Numbered from the stretch's first letter, positions 41,342 through 51,179 are shown. The stretch: 64,000 bases of DNA from Pseudomonadota bacterium (GCA_018822545.1 JAHJKA010000048.1:62001-126000); one strand, 5' to 3'. The notes: generated by a model from the sequence alone, not told the origin. Program-made: numbers and translations.

Positions 41342-43036
41342 ATGCATATAAAACTCATCGGCTGCAACGGCCGTTATACCCACTCCACCTTAAGCCTATT
41401 TTATCTGCGGCAGATTTTCGAAAAAAACATCACCGATGTCCGCCTCACTATCCAACAGTTCACCATCAACGATTCCTATTTCGAGACCCTGACCCGGATA
41501 ACCGATGAGGCCGCAGAGTGTTACTGTTTCTCTGTCTATATCTGGAACAGCACCTTTATCCAGCGCCTCCTTGAGGACCTCAGTCATCTTCGACCAAGTG
41601 TCCCTCTTGTAATAGGAGGCCCGGAGGCCGCTGAACTTACAAAACTGCTTGACCTTGACAACCTTACTCTTGTTACAGGTGAGGCAGAGGGCCTACCCAC
41701 GGTTTTTTTTGACGATCTCAACACACATCAACTTAAAAAGACGTATCAATGCCGAAAAACGCCTTCGTTTTCTTCCCCTTACAGGGATGCAGACTTCCTC
41801 GGCCCCCTTGCCAACCGCCATATATATTATGAATCGTCCCGGGGCTGCCCCTATTCCTGTTCCTACTGTCTCTCGGCACGTGAAACAGGTGTCCGGCATC
41901 TGGAAATTAACCAGGTCAAAGAAGAAATTGACCTCATCCTCAAATACCAACCCAAGATTATTCGATTTATTGACCGGACCTTCAACGCCCTGCCCCAGCG
42001 CACCCTGGAAATCTGGCGCCATCTGCTTGCCTTGCAGACCGACACCTCCTTTCATTTTGAAATTTCGCCGGATATTTTTACCGACGAAATGTTTGAGCTC
42101 CTGGAAAGCGTCCCGGTCGGAAAGTTTCAGTTTGAGATAGGCCTGCAATCCACCCACGAACCAACCCTGGCCGCAGTGGCAAGAAAGACAAAAATTAGCC
42201 AGGCCTTAGACAATATCAAAAGACTGGTTACCATCAAGACCATTCATCTCCATGTTGATCTGATTTTAGGACTTCCCCATGATACACCCGAATCGTATCA
42301 GCAGACATTCAATGATCTTTTTGCCCTTGCCCCCCATTATATCCAGATGGGTCTTCTAAAAATACTGCCGGACACCCCTCTTGCCCGCCAACAGCAAGAG
42401 TTTGGCCTGGTTGCCAGCAGACAGCCGCCCTACGAACTCCTGCAAAACAAGTGGCTCTCCCACGAACAACTCAAAGAGCTTTACTGGCTTGGGGAATGCG
42501 TGGAAAAATTCTACAACTGTCTTTTTTTTAAACCGCTCTTTACCTATCTGCGTGCCCAAAACGAAAACGGCTTTCTTTTTTTCACCACTTTGCTGACCAT
42601 CTGCCACAAGCATAATTTTTTCAGGCACGCCGCAACCCATGAATTGATGAGCAGTATCCTCGCCGAAATGGCCCAAACTCGACAAGACACAACGTCGTTG
42701 CTTGAGGTTCTCCAACTGAGCTGGCTTTATTCAGGACACCGGAAACTTCCAGACCATCTTCCCCCTCAGGACCTGAAAAAAAACAAGGCTCGCCTTTTTC
42801 AGCAACTTCCGCAAAATCTGCCGCCCTATTTCAGCCACGTTAATCGCAATCATTTTTTCAAAAGAGCGGAGTTTGCCCTTTTTGGACCCACAACACTGCG
42901 CACCCTCTTTCATTATCAAGGCACCAGCCCTCGCCTTATCTGTTTTCTGCCCGATATCCAAAAGGGCGCCATGAAACATAATGAAATACTGCTGGTTGCT
43001 GACGACAATCTCTCCTTGCAGCCGCAAGGTAAGTGA
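41342..43036 (+). CDS. B12-binding-domain radical SAM protein (DUF4080-type)
   Basis: A 564-residue protein. Residues 1-130 form a cobalamin-binding-type Rossmann domain (CFSVYIWNSTFIQ, LVIGGPEA). The radical-SAM cluster motif is GCPYSCSYC (CxxxCxxC) near 170, followed by the TIM-barrel core, with FEIGLQST near 263 and DLILGLPHDT near 306. The remaining 200 residues are a C-terminal domain resembling DUF4080. Such enzymes use a [4Fe-4S] cluster and S-adenosylmethionine, often with cobalamin, for methylation or sulfur insertion; the substrate is unknown. It starts at ATG 41342 and is a single gene. The N-terminal segment lacks an obvious DxHxxG cobalamin motif, so true B12 binding is uncertain. 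Confidence 0.87.
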   Translation: MHIKLIGCNGRYTHSTLSLFYLRQIFEKNITDVRLTIQQFTINDSYFETLTRITDEAAECYCFSVYIWNSTFIQRLLEDLSHLRPSVPLVIGGPEAAELTKLLDLDNLTLVTGEAEGLPTVFFDDLNTHQLKKTYQCRKTPSFSSPYRDADFLGPLANRHIYYESSRGCPYSCSYCLSARETGVRHLEINQVKEEIDLILKYQPKIIRFIDRTFNALPQRTLEIWRHLLALQTDTSFHFEISPDIFTDEMFELLESVPVGKFQFEIGLQSTHEPTLAAVARKTKISQALDNIKRLVTIKTIHLHVDLILGLPHDTPESYQQTFNDLFALAPHYIQMGLLKILPDTPLARQQQEFGLVASRQPPYELLQNKWLSHEQLKELYWLGECVEKFYNCLFFKPLFTYLRAQNENGFLFFTTLLTICHKHNFFRHAATHELMSSILAEMAQTRQDTTSLLEVLQLSWLYSGHRKLPDHLPPQDLKKNKARLFQQLPQNLPPYFSHVNRNHFFKRAEFALFGPTTLRTLFHYQGTSPRLICFLPDIQKGAMKHNEILLVADDNLSLQPQGK

Positions 43037-43367
43037 AGATCATAATTTGATCGGTCAAAGCAGATTCTGGCCAGGTAGGGGTGCAGATTCTGATCCCTTA
43101 AAGCTATTTTTCATCCTACCCCCTTCATGTGCTACAAAATACCGCACATCCTCACAACCTCCTCATTTATTAAAAAAATATATATAATACCAGCAAGTTA
43201 CTCAATACATCACTTTCAACAATCATGTAAACAGGGCGAATACTGCTTCCCCAATCCCTAATAAGAAAAGAAAAAAAATCTCTCATCTTCCCATGGCCAT
43301 AATCTTGCTAGGAAAAGGTGTATGAGATTTACATTATAAACCCCATCAAAATCAAGGGAGGTTGCGA
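43037..43367 (+). other. Intergenic region, 331 bases
   Basis: No gene is seen. A weak pairing, GGTAGG near 43074 with CCTACC near 43122, might end the radical-SAM transcript. The region from 43160 to 43290 is A+T-rich and should contain the TusA-like gene promoter, which I could not fix. Confidence 0.5.
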
Positions 43368-43610
43368 ATGGATGTAGAGAGTATCACCCCGGATCAAATC
43401 CTGGACACGAAAGGTTTAAGCTGCCCAATGCCCTTACTCAAGACCAAAAAGGCAATTAATGCTCTCAACTCAGGACAAATTTTAGAAGTAATGGGGACTG
43501 ACCCAGGCTCCAAAAACGACCTGCCAAACTGGTGCGATCGTTCCGGCCATGCATTTCTTGGCGATAAAGAGGAAAACGGTTTTTTCCGGTTCTTTATTCA
43601 GAAAGGCTAG
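43368..43610 (+). CDS. TusA-like sulfur carrier protein
   Basis: An 80-residue protein of the TusA/SirA/YeeD family. LDTKGLSCPMPLLKTKKAI contains the CPxP motif with the sulfur-carrying cysteine near residue 21, and GTDPGSKNDLPNWC near 45-58 is the second conserved half, with a second cysteine. TusA-like proteins pass sulfane sulfur for thiouridine, molybdenum-cofactor or dissimilatory sulfur metabolism, which suits a sulfur-reducing bacterium. The ATG at 43368 has GGGAGG 7 bases upstream. Single gene ended by a very strong terminator. Confidence 0.93.
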   Translation: MDVESITPDQILDTKGLSCPMPLLKTKKAINALNSGQILEVMGTDPGSKNDLPNWCDRSGHAFLGDKEENGFFRFFIQKG

Positions 43611-43642
43611 TCGCCAAACAATCGGCTGACAGTTGTAACTAT

Positions 43643-43693
43643 CTAAAAAGAAATCCCCGGCAGGCTCAGAGCCGACCGGGGATTTCTTTTTAG
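43643..43693. terminator. Strong bidirectional terminator
   Basis: An 18-base perfect inverted repeat, 43643-43660 with 43676-43693, core AATCCCCGG, with T-rich ends on both strands. It serves the TusA-like gene and the convergent TPR gene. Confidence 0.92.
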
Positions 43694-43739
43694 AACCATG
43701 TTGCCGATAACCCAACCTGGGTTATTCTCATTACCGACC

Positions 43740-44390
43740 TCACGTCTTACGGCGTGGTCCGCATTTCTTTTTCTTTGTCGAAGCCTCAGCGACCTTATTC
43801 CCAGATGGCGAAGGGCGAGACCGAGACCGTGTCCCTCCCCCACCACTATTAAGAAGCGCCTGGCGGGTACGCATGACCGAAGCCACATCTGATTCTATGA
43901 CAATACGTTCCCTGGGAGAGGTCTGCACATAACATTTCTCAATCATACTGAGGGCAAATGGATCGTCATCGTCGTAAAGCTTGACAGAAGAGGCATCGAT
44001 AATAGCTTGGACATAATCCTTATTGTCATAATATGCAGCACTGCGGAGGCGATAGGCCTTGACACAATCATTGTTTACACGCAAGGCAGCGGTATAATCA
44101 TTAATGGCTGCATCAAGTCTATTGGTCTTGTGAAAATACTCGCCCCTGAGCAAATAGGCCTCTTCTGTAGGTCGCACCCGCAATGATGCTCCAAGATCTG
44201 CCAGTCCATTCCCCTCATCTCCCATGGCAAGATAAGCCCGACTCCGGTAGACATAGTAAGAATGCAGGCGTTCGGCCGGTGCGGTGGCAATGGCCTGCGT
44301 CAACTCATCAATGGTAACGGCTCTAGCCTGTTTGGATAATGGAGAGACAAAAGCTCCGAGCAGAACAAAGATGACAAAGAGATATTTCAT
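43740..44390 (-). CDS. Exported TPR-repeat protein
   Basis: A 216-residue protein with a signal peptide (LFVIFVLLGAFVSPLSKQARA, cleavage near 24) followed by about four tetratricopeptide repeats: LHSYYVYRSRAYLAMGDEG, EEAYLLRGEYFHKTNRLDA, VKAYRLRSAAYYDNKDYVQ and a last degenerate one. The C-terminal 45 residues are basic and low in complexity (RSRSRPSPS, KKKKCGPRRKT), possibly binding cell wall or polyanions. TPRs scaffold protein complexes; no partner is suggested by the neighbours, a TusA-like gene (convergent) and YjbQ (upstream). Single gene. Confidence 0.85.
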   Translation of the reverse strand: MKYLFVIFVLLGAFVSPLSKQARAVTIDELTQAIATAPAERLHSYYVYRSRAYLAMGDEGNGLADLGASLRVRPTEEAYLLRGEYFHKTNRLDAAINDYTAALRVNNDCVKAYRLRSAAYYDNKDYVQAIIDASSVKLYDDDDPFALSMIEKCYVQTSPRERIVIESDVASVMRTRQALLNSGGGGTRSRSRPSPSGNKVAEASTKKKKCGPRRKT

Positions 44391-44681
44391 GCTATTTTTT
44401 GATTACCACTCTCATTCAGCTTTTTTTTGGGAAGGCCGATCATATGTGGATCTTGTGTCAATAATCCCAAGTTGTTGATGGTTGGCGGTTTCCAGTCACG
44501 GTGTCTGGTTGTATTTATTAGGCTGATGATTTTTTCATTCAACCGTTAGCTGTCACCTGTAAACAGGCAACCCTTCACTCAAACATGTAACAATAGGCAT
44601 CAACCTCCAGGCAACTCTTTATCTACCTCGTCGCCTAACATATTTCACCCCTTAAAAAAAATAATCTGCTGTCTCATTTGC

Positions 44682-45098
44682 TTACTCACCAATAATTTTC
44701 ACAAGCACCCTTTTCTTACGGCAGCCATCAAACTCGCCATAAAAAATCTGCTCCCAGGTACCGAAATGTAATTTACCTGCAGTGACGGCTACCACCACCT
44801 CTCTCCCCATTATCTGTCGTTTCAGATGGGCATCAGCATTATCTTCATACCCATTATGACGATACTGGCTGACAGGGGCATGGGGTGCCAATTTTTCAAG
44901 CCACACCTCATAATCATGATGGAGCCCTGACTCATCATCGTTTATAAAAACAGAAGCCGTGATGTGCATGGCGTTACAAAGCAAAAGACCCTCTTTAATG
45001 CCGCTTTCAGCCAGGCACGCCTCCACCTCCGGGGTAATATTTACCAGGCCCCTTCGGCTGGGGATTTCAAACCACAGTTCCTTGTGAAAACTCTTCAT
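44682..45098 (-). CDS. yjbQ: YjbQ/UPF0047 family protein
   Basis: A 138-residue protein of the widespread YjbQ (UPF0047) family. [22 protein letters not shown] near 38-59, [19 protein letters not shown] near 84-102 and [17 protein letters not shown] near 109-125 are its diagnostic segments, with conserved His, Asp and Glu forming a putative metal/phosphate site. Members have been reported with weak thiamine-phosphate synthase activity; the true role is unsettled. It lies 34 bases after the large HEAT-like gene and probably shares its transcript. Confidence 0.93.
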   Translation of the reverse strand: MKSFHKELWFEIPSRRGLVNITPEVEACLAESGIKEGLLLCNAMHITASVFINDDESGLHHDYEVWLEKLAPHAPVSQYRHNGYEDNADAHLKRQIMGREVVVAVTAGKLHFGTWEQIFYGEFDGCRKKRVLVKIIGE

Positions 45099-45132
45099 CT
45101 ATTCCTCTTAATTGCAGTGAGCTCAAATAACC

Positions 45133-47766
45133 TCAATTCACAGAGCGAAAGTGAATTTTCCCGTCTTTTTCCTCGACACTATAGCCTTGCCGCCTGGCTT
45201 CACTGAAGATACGCTGGGCCACGGTTGACATATACAGTTCCATCTCCAAAGACATGACAAATGGCTCTTTTTTTTCAAAATATTTAGCAAGGAGACCAAA
45301 CTCCTTGATTTCAAGAAGAAACTCAATAGCTGATTCAGCATAATAAGGGCTCTTGGCCGTAAATAATTCTTCAGCTAAACCAATCTTCTCCTGCCCCTCG
45401 CTGTTACGAAATCTGACATATTGACCTATCTGCTTAAGCTCCTCTGGGTCCTTGGCCTGCAGAGTACGCATGGCATCCTTGAACTCTTTGTTGTTGGCAA
45501 TTTCGGCCAATCCCCGCCACAAAACATGCCCTATTGCCTGGTCCTGATTTGTAGCCAACATCTGCATGATCGCCCCTTTTATGTCCTTCTCTCCCAGCAT
45601 GGCGCCCAGATAAAGGGCTGCGGCACGCAATGGAGGCTCGTTCTCCTGACTTGAAAATTTCCGACTCCAAACACCAGCCTGACCATCACGATGGCTGGCA
45701 AAATAAGCCAAAGCACTCATTTTTGCACGGCTACTGCTCTCTAGCATTGCCAGCCATTCTTGGGCAAAAGAGGTCGCCTCTTGGGTTTGAGGAATCCTGG
45801 ACAAAGACAACAAGGCGTCTTTAAGCACCATGCTATTGACGGGCTCTATTTTGGCGGCGGAAATGATAAAGGGTACGGAGGACACATCGCCAATCTCCCC
45901 TAAAACAACCATGAGCTGCATCTTTAATTCTGGAGAGGCTAAAGGCTCGGCCAAGGCCGCATGGGCCTGGGCCAGAATTGGTTTGCCAACGCGAATGAGC
46001 CAGTAGCCAGCTTTTTTGGCATCAGAACCAAACTTGGCAAGAGCCTTAATATTTGCGGCAATACCTTCTTCGGAACTTTGGCGAGCATACTCATCCACCA
46101 TCTCTTGACGCCACCTGGCTTCGGCGGCAGCAAGTTCCTGCTGCCGGTTGGCCTCTTTATCCTTTTTCTTTGCCTCTAATACGGCGAGATAGGTGGGAGA
46201 ATCTTCACCAAGCAACACAGCCAAGGTGCCACTCATCTGAATGTATCTCTCCGCTGTCAGCTTCTCTTTCAAAAAAAGGGTATCAATGGTGTTTCTGGTC
46301 TGTGTTAGATATTCAGGAGCGGAAAACTGTAGCAGGATAGCAAATAACTTGGCTGCAATCTGATCCTGACCTGAAAATTTTTCCTTCGTATCCTGCGCAG
46401 AAATAGACCGGTCAAACTGATTCAACACAAAATTAAAACCTACAGGCTGGGGATGGCGTCCCAGAATCTCAGCCACAGAGAGCATCTCCCCCTGCCCCTC
46501 AACCGCATCAATTATGTCAACCAGACGCGCCACATCCACAGGCGTGTCTTCAGAAAGAGATACCAACCCCTTCAGCAAAGCATTAATTAAACTCCCCCTA
46601 AAATCGTCCATTGGCCGCATGACGATACTTGCCAACTCATTGAACAACAGGGACACTGCGGCCTCGGAATCTATATCCACAAGAAAAACATACACCTCTT
46701 TTCTAACCTGCTGATCATAAAATTCCGGTTCTCCCGCCCTTTCCCGTGGTGGCATAAAGCCAGAGAGCCCGGGCAAGGAAGGGGTAGCCAAAATTTTACT
46801 GACAAAAGGAATGACCTTGTCCTTTTTCTCTAGAAACAAAGGGTGAACTTTAAGATGACCGAGTAGCTGATGGAGATCATTAACATAAAAAGGTCCCCAC
46901 GGTTCCCGACTGAGTTCCCCGAGCTGCTCCAAAAAAAGGCCAAAAGACTCCTCGTCATGATACTGGGTCAGAGCTTGGTATATGGCGACTCGGGTCTGGG
47001 CATAGCTGTTTTGAAAATAGACCACCGCCTCACTGCGGGGCTCAGCAGCAAGTACATCCCTGAAATATGAAAATACCGGCAGCTGCTGACTGGCAAAATA
47101 ACGAATGAGACTCTGATGCACCTCAGGCATAACCCGTTTCTGCACCGGTGTCTTATGGGGCAAGGCCGCTTTGCCGATAGCAAGCATCTCCTGGCCAAGG
47201 CCGGCAAGGCGGGTAGCACAAAGGGCCTTTACCATGGGGGCATACTGATCCGGATTATCCGCATCAAATTGAACAGGGGTCAGCGTCTCAAAAAAGGCGC
47301 GACTGGTATAAAGATTTTTATGGAAAAAATGCAGAAAAGCCCTGGAAAAACGAGCATCATGAAAATGGCGAATAATGGCTTTTTCAATCTTCGGATCAAT
47401 ACAAAGATTGCCATCGGCGCGGAGATAATTACTGGCATAGGTCGCAATGCCGTCGCTGTCTCCTTCGGCAAGTAACTGCTCAAAAAGCGCAAGATTACCG
47501 GCCAGTGCCAGCGCGGAGATGGCTGCCTGTCGCCGCCATTTCTTGTCGGAAGCAAGCTCGACAAAACGGGCCTTGACCTCTTCTTTAGATTGCGGGGCCT
47601 TAACAACCTCTTTCAGGTTGGAAAAATAAAAACTGCGCTGCAGACGATACTTATCGGCCTGAGGGCATTGAACAGCCAGATCATCCTGACTGACGGCCCG
47701 ACTTTCAAAAGAGCCCCCAGCCAGGAGGAGAAGCATAAAAAATGCGCATAAACAGACTCGCTTCAT
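45133..47766 (-). CDS. Large exported HEAT-repeat-like protein, 877 aa
   Basis: A long alpha-helical solenoid. The start at 47766 yields a signal peptide (MKRVCLCAFFMLLLLAGGSF, cleavage near 26); the upstream open part is the shadow of hisHF. Repeated helix pairs with regularly spaced Leu, Ala and Pro (for example KWRRQAAISALALAGNLALFEQL, PVGFNFVLNQFD, MVVLGEIGDVSSVPFIISA, RAAALYLGAMLGEKDIKGA) look like divergent HEAT repeats over much of the length, with a coiled stretch near 540-580 (KKKDKEANRQQELAAAEARW). No catalytic motif is seen. It follows hisHF by 25 bases, an odd coupling of an exported scaffold and a histidine enzyme. Function unknown. Confidence 0.82.
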   Translation of the reverse strand: MKRVCLCAFFMLLLLAGGSFESRAVSQDDLAVQCPQADKYRLQRSFYFSNLKEVVKAPQSKEEVKARFVELASDKKWRRQAAISALALAGNLALFEQLLAEGDSDGIATYASNYLRADGNLCIDPKIEKAIIRHFHDARFSRAFLHFFHKNLYTSRAFFETLTPVQFDADNPDQYAPMVKALCATRLAGLGQEMLAIGKAALPHKTPVQKRVMPEVHQSLIRYFASQQLPVFSYFRDVLAAEPRSEAVVYFQNSYAQTRVAIYQALTQYHDEESFGLFLEQLGELSREPWGPFYVNDLHQLLGHLKVHPLFLEKKDKVIPFVSKILATPSLPGLSGFMPPRERAGEPEFYDQQVRKEVYVFLVDIDSEAAVSLLFNELASIVMRPMDDFRGSLINALLKGLVSLSEDTPVDVARLVDIIDAVEGQGEMLSVAEILGRHPQPVGFNFVLNQFDRSISAQDTKEKFSGQDQIAAKLFAILLQFSAPEYLTQTRNTIDTLFLKEKLTAERYIQMSGTLAVLLGEDSPTYLAVLEAKKKDKEANRQQELAAAEARWRQEMVDEYARQSSEEGIAANIKALAKFGSDAKKAGYWLIRVGKPILAQAHAALAEPLASPELKMQLMVVLGEIGDVSSVPFIISAAKIEPVNSMVLKDALLSLSRIPQTQEATSFAQEWLAMLESSSRAKMSALAYFASHRDGQAGVWSRKFSSQENEPPLRAAALYLGAMLGEKDIKGAIMQMLATNQDQAIGHVLWRGLAEIANNKEFKDAMRTLQAKDPEELKQIGQYVRFRNSEGQEKIGLAEELFTAKSPYYAESAIEFLLEIKEFGLLAKYFEKKEPFVMSLEMELYMSTVAQRIFSEARRQGYSVEEKDGKIHFRSVN

Positions 47767-47791
47767 AGAGGTACCTTGGACTAGGCAGATA

Positions 47792-49381
47792 TCAACGCGG
47801 TTCAATATGCTCTTTGCGCAGATGCTCCTTGATATCGCTGATTTCCACCTCATGGCGGTGAAAAATTCCGGCAGCCAACGCAGCCTCAGCTTTTGTTTTG
47901 GCAAAAACCTCGGAAAAGTGCTCGAGGCAACCAGCGCCGCTTGAGGCAATAATTGGAATGGATACTGCGTCCTTGACCATGTTGATGAACTCCAGATCAA
48001 AGCCGGAGTTGGTGCCATCCTTATCAATACAGTTTAACAGAAGCTCGCCAGCGCCCAGAGTCTCGCAGGTCTTCGCCAGCTGCACGGCATCAACATCACG
48101 TCCCTCGCGGCCACCTTTTACCGTACACTGATACCAACAATACTGCTCGCCTTGCGGCCCGGGAAAAGCTGTTTTAATGACATGATGGATGGTGTCAGAT
48201 GGCGCTTGAACATAGACCCGACGCGGATCAACCGAAATCACCACGGCCTGGGCACCATAGACATTTGAGATAAGTTCAATGGAGCTTTTACCGGTTTTCT
48301 TACCGGTCTTAAGAAACGCCTCCACCGTATAGACCGCATCCGAGCCAATGGATATCTTGTCCGCCCCGGAACGGAAATATTCAGCGGCAACATCAAGGGC
48401 CGAATAATACTTTCCTTCCGAATCGGTGAACTCACGAATACCGCCGCCAATGGTCAGGGGCACAAAGACGTTTTCCGAGGTGCGCTGCAGTACCTCAAGC
48501 ATGGGCTGGTCCTTCATGGGAAAATCACGAAAGCCGGTGATATTCAGGAAGGTAATCTCATCAGCCCCCTCTTCATAATAACGCTTGGCCAAATCCACCG
48601 GCATGCCGAGATTACGAACCTCACCCTTGTCCCGTACGTCGTACTGATCGCCCTTGGTAACCACCAGATCGCCGGCATCATTGGAGCGGACATCCAGGCA
48701 CGCAATAATCCTGCGGGCAATTTTAGTCTTGCTGAGCGTGCTGACATCAAGCGGACCAACCGCTTCAAGTGTATCATTTTCGAGAAAATTCTTAAAAAGG
48801 TTGAGACCGGCCTCCCCACTTTTTTCAGGGTGAAACTGAAAAGCGGCAACATTACCCTTCTGGACAGCTGAGATAAATTCGTTGCCGTAATCGGTGGTGG
48901 TGAGCACCCACTGTTTATTGGTCTCCTGCAAGGGGGCGTGGAAGGAGTGGACAAAATAGAGTTTTTCATCCTGAAACCCTTTAAACAGAGGGGAACCTTC
49001 TTTGTGGATGCGAATGCCGTTCCAGCCGATCTGAGGCACAGCAAGGGCGCCATCTTTAAATCGCTTGACCAGCCCGGGAATCACACCTAGCCCGGCAACC
49101 CCCAAACACTCTTCACTGCCCTCAAAAAGAGTCTGCAAGCCAAGACAGATCCCAAGAAAGGGCTTGTCTGCCTTGATATGGGCCAGAAGCGGCTCAATAT
49201 AGCCCAAAGTACGCAGTCGCTCCATGGCATAACCGAAGCTGCCAACCCCAGGGAAAACAAGTTTTTCCGCCGTGACTATATCTTGCGGGCAAGCGACATC
49301 CCGAATCTCAAAACCTAGTTTTCGAATAGCATTACGGACGCTGCGGACATTGCCGGCCCCGTAGTCAAGAAGTGTGATCAT
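47792..49381 (-). CDS. hisHF: Fused imidazole glycerol phosphate synthase HisH-HisF (HIS7-like)
   Basis: A 529-residue single chain. Residues 1-205 are the HisH glutaminase: catalytic C79 (FLGICLGLQ) with H184 and E186 (FQFHPEKSG). Residues from about 217 form the HisF barrel, with D230 in IIACLDVR and the second acid in VVISVDPRRV. The barrel carries insertions typical of the fungal/plant fused enzyme HIS7: a longer loop after GGGIREFTDSEGKY and the segment GPQGEQYCWYQCTVKGGREGRD. Most bacteria have separate, shorter hisH and hisF. It makes imidazole glycerol phosphate and AICAR in histidine synthesis. No other his gene is adjacent except the PHP enzyme far away. Confidence 0.95.
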   Translation of the reverse strand: MITLLDYGAGNVRSVRNAIRKLGFEIRDVACPQDIVTAEKLVFPGVGSFGYAMERLRTLGYIEPLLAHIKADKPFLGICLGLQTLFEGSEECLGVAGLGVIPGLVKRFKDGALAVPQIGWNGIRIHKEGSPLFKGFQDEKLYFVHSFHAPLQETNKQWVLTTTDYGNEFISAVQKGNVAAFQFHPEKSGEAGLNLFKNFLENDTLEAVGPLDVSTLSKTKIARRIIACLDVRSNDAGDLVVTKGDQYDVRDKGEVRNLGMPVDLAKRYYEEGADEITFLNITGFRDFPMKDQPMLEVLQRTSENVFVPLTIGGGIREFTDSEGKYYSALDVAAEYFRSGADKISIGSDAVYTVEAFLKTGKKTGKSSIELISNVYGAQAVVISVDPRRVYVQAPSDTIHHVIKTAFPGPQGEQYCWYQCTVKGGREGRDVDAVQLAKTCETLGAGELLLNCIDKDGTNSGFDLEFINMVKDAVSIPIIASSGAGCLEHFSEVFAKTKAEAALAAGIFHRHEVEISDIKEHLRKEHIEPR

Positions 49382-49516
49382 TAAGGTTCACCTGTAACTT
49401 TTCATCATCAAAATATGCGCTGCAAAACAAAGAGGGCAACTATAGCAGGACAGGGAGGAATATACCAGTGTTTGCCTTGCTGTTTTCTGGTCTGGATCTA
49501 GCCTGGAGCAGGCCCG

Positions 49517-50935
49517 CTATGCACTCGGCCGCTTTTGATTCGGAGTCGGCCATACCTTTTCTGAACTCAAAATCCTCGTACATTTACGAAATCCCATATT
49601 GACCGGGAGAAAGAAAAACGGCCTGATGCGGGGCTTTTTAAGAATTCTTTGCCAGATTCCTTTCCAGGAATAAACCCGTTTCCAGACGTGACGCATGCCC
49701 TGGTGCAGTTGCTTTGGCGTCATATTCTTTGGAAAAAATGTGACGGTACCGTGATCATAATCCCGCCAATTTTTACTAAAAATCCGGTTCTCTTTGTCCA
49801 TCTCTTTGAATATGGCTGTTCCCGGGAGTGGCGTCAGGGTAAGGGTAAAAGCTGTTTCCAACTGATTTTCCAGGATAAAGTCCGCTAACTCGTCAAAGAC
49901 CGCGGGGGTATCATCATCAAAGCCAACAATAAAGGTACCCATAACTCCGATGTCGCGATCATGAAGGGCTTTAATACATTCCGTGTAGCGCGCGGTCTTA
50001 TTGGAATGCTTCCCCATTTTATCAATATTGGTTTGATTGATGGACTCAAAGCCGATGTTGACGCTCATGCAGCCGGATTCCGCCATGAGATCGAGCATGG
50101 CTTCATCGCGCATAAGATTAAAGCTTGCATGTCCGTACCAGCGGATATCCAATTCTTTGAAGACTTCAAGCACGGCCCGGGCGTGGGCTGGTTCTGATAT
50201 GAAATTGGAATCCATCACGTACAACAGGCGCCTTTCTACAAAATAGGGAATATCAGGATGCCAGTGTGCGGCCAGCCAATCCTTCCATTTTGCCTGCGGC
50301 GGCCGAGGACCAAAGAGTTCCATAAGTTCTTGGCGGATAGCCTCAGGTGGCCTGACCCGAAATTTTGAGCCAAAAAAGTCCTTCACCGCGCAGAATTGAC
50401 ATCCCACTGGACAGCCCCGGGTGGTTTCAATGATCTCACCAGGATGATAGAAGGTGTTATTAAAAAGATCCCGCCGAATGGGCGGCAATGTTGCCAGATC
50501 AACAGGGCCACCCTCATAGGTTTTCTTCAAAGCTCCTTTGCTGAAATCCGCAAGGATATCCTGCCAGACAGACTCTCCTTCATGGAGGATCACCGTATCC
50601 GCATGCTTAAGACCTTCGTCAGGAAGGGCTGTGACATGCATGCCGCCAAGAACAACCTTGGTCCCCATGGCGCATAACTTGTCACAGATCTCGTATGCCG
50701 AAGGCATGTGGTGAGTCTGGCCAACGACCAGGGCCAGGTCACAGGGCTGACCATAGGGGACCGGCTCATTGGCACAATCCACCAGACGGACAGTAAATGT
50801 ATCCGGGGTCAGGGCGGCAATCATGGGCAGGCTGATGGCCGGATAGCCCAAAAGGGGCAGCTTGATGCCGAAGGCCTTGTTCCGCTCTTTGCAATCCATG
50901 GCCGGTGCGATGAGAAAAATATTAGGTTTTGTCAT
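49517..50935 (-). CDS. B12-binding-domain radical SAM protein
   Basis: A 472-residue protein. Residues 1-135 resemble a cobalamin-binding domain (LALVVGQTHHMPSA, VVLGGMHVTALPDEG). The radical-SAM motif is TRGCPVGCQFC near 172, followed by the barrel (VMDSNFISEP, WYGHASFN, CMSVNIGFESINQTNID, GVMGTFIVGFDDDTP). The C-terminal part is basic and continues past the barrel for about 80 residues. The layout resembles hopanoid- or bacteriochlorophyll-type radical methylases and related unknown enzymes. ATG 50935 is preferred to a TTG at 50944; the ribosome site is weak. Divergent from dapL. Substrate unknown. Confidence 0.88.
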   Translation of the reverse strand: MTKPNIFLIAPAMDCKERNKAFGIKLPLLGYPAISLPMIAALTPDTFTVRLVDCANEPVPYGQPCDLALVVGQTHHMPSAYEICDKLCAMGTKVVLGGMHVTALPDEGLKHADTVILHEGESVWQDILADFSKGALKKTYEGGPVDLATLPPIRRDLFNNTFYHPGEIIETTRGCPVGCQFCAVKDFFGSKFRVRPPEAIRQELMELFGPRPPQAKWKDWLAAHWHPDIPYFVERRLLYVMDSNFISEPAHARAVLEVFKELDIRWYGHASFNLMRDEAMLDLMAESGCMSVNIGFESINQTNIDKMGKHSNKTARYTECIKALHDRDIGVMGTFIVGFDDDTPAVFDELADFILENQLETAFTLTLTPLPGTAIFKEMDKENRIFSKNWRDYDHGTVTFFPKNMTPKQLHQGMRHVWKRVYSWKGIWQRILKKPRIRPFFFLPVNMGFRKCTRILSSEKVWPTPNQKRPSA

Positions 50936-51150
50936 AGGTATCAAAAGAGTTCACGGATTCATGTAAAAAAGGTCTGGCCTGGACAAAGTACCAAGGAAAT
51001 TTCACCCCAAATCAATTCAATTATGGCCGCGATTATAGCCGTGAACCTCAACAGAATCAAGTAATCAACTGGATCAAGGGATTTAATGGCAACCGAAGCA
51101 ATTACCAATGCTTATTATGGTAGAGTCTGCTCTGGCACAAGCCATCATAA

Positions 51151-51179
51151 TTGACAGAAAAGCACCTGTATTATATAGA
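51151..51179 (+). promoter_or_regulatory. Sigma70-type promoter of dapL
   Basis: TTGACA (51151-51156), 17-base spacer, TATAGA (51174-51179), about 48 bases before the ATG. Confidence 0.65.

Noticed and set aside
47770..48027. N-terminal extension of the HEAT-like protein
   Set aside because: The extension lies inside hisHF in another frame; the signal peptide begins at the ATG at 47766.
47792..49381. HisH-HisF fusion as a sequencing artefact (lost stop codon)
   Set aside because: The HisF part itself carries HIS7-type insertions, and the linker is continuous in frame without any abrupt change, so a natural fusion is more likely.
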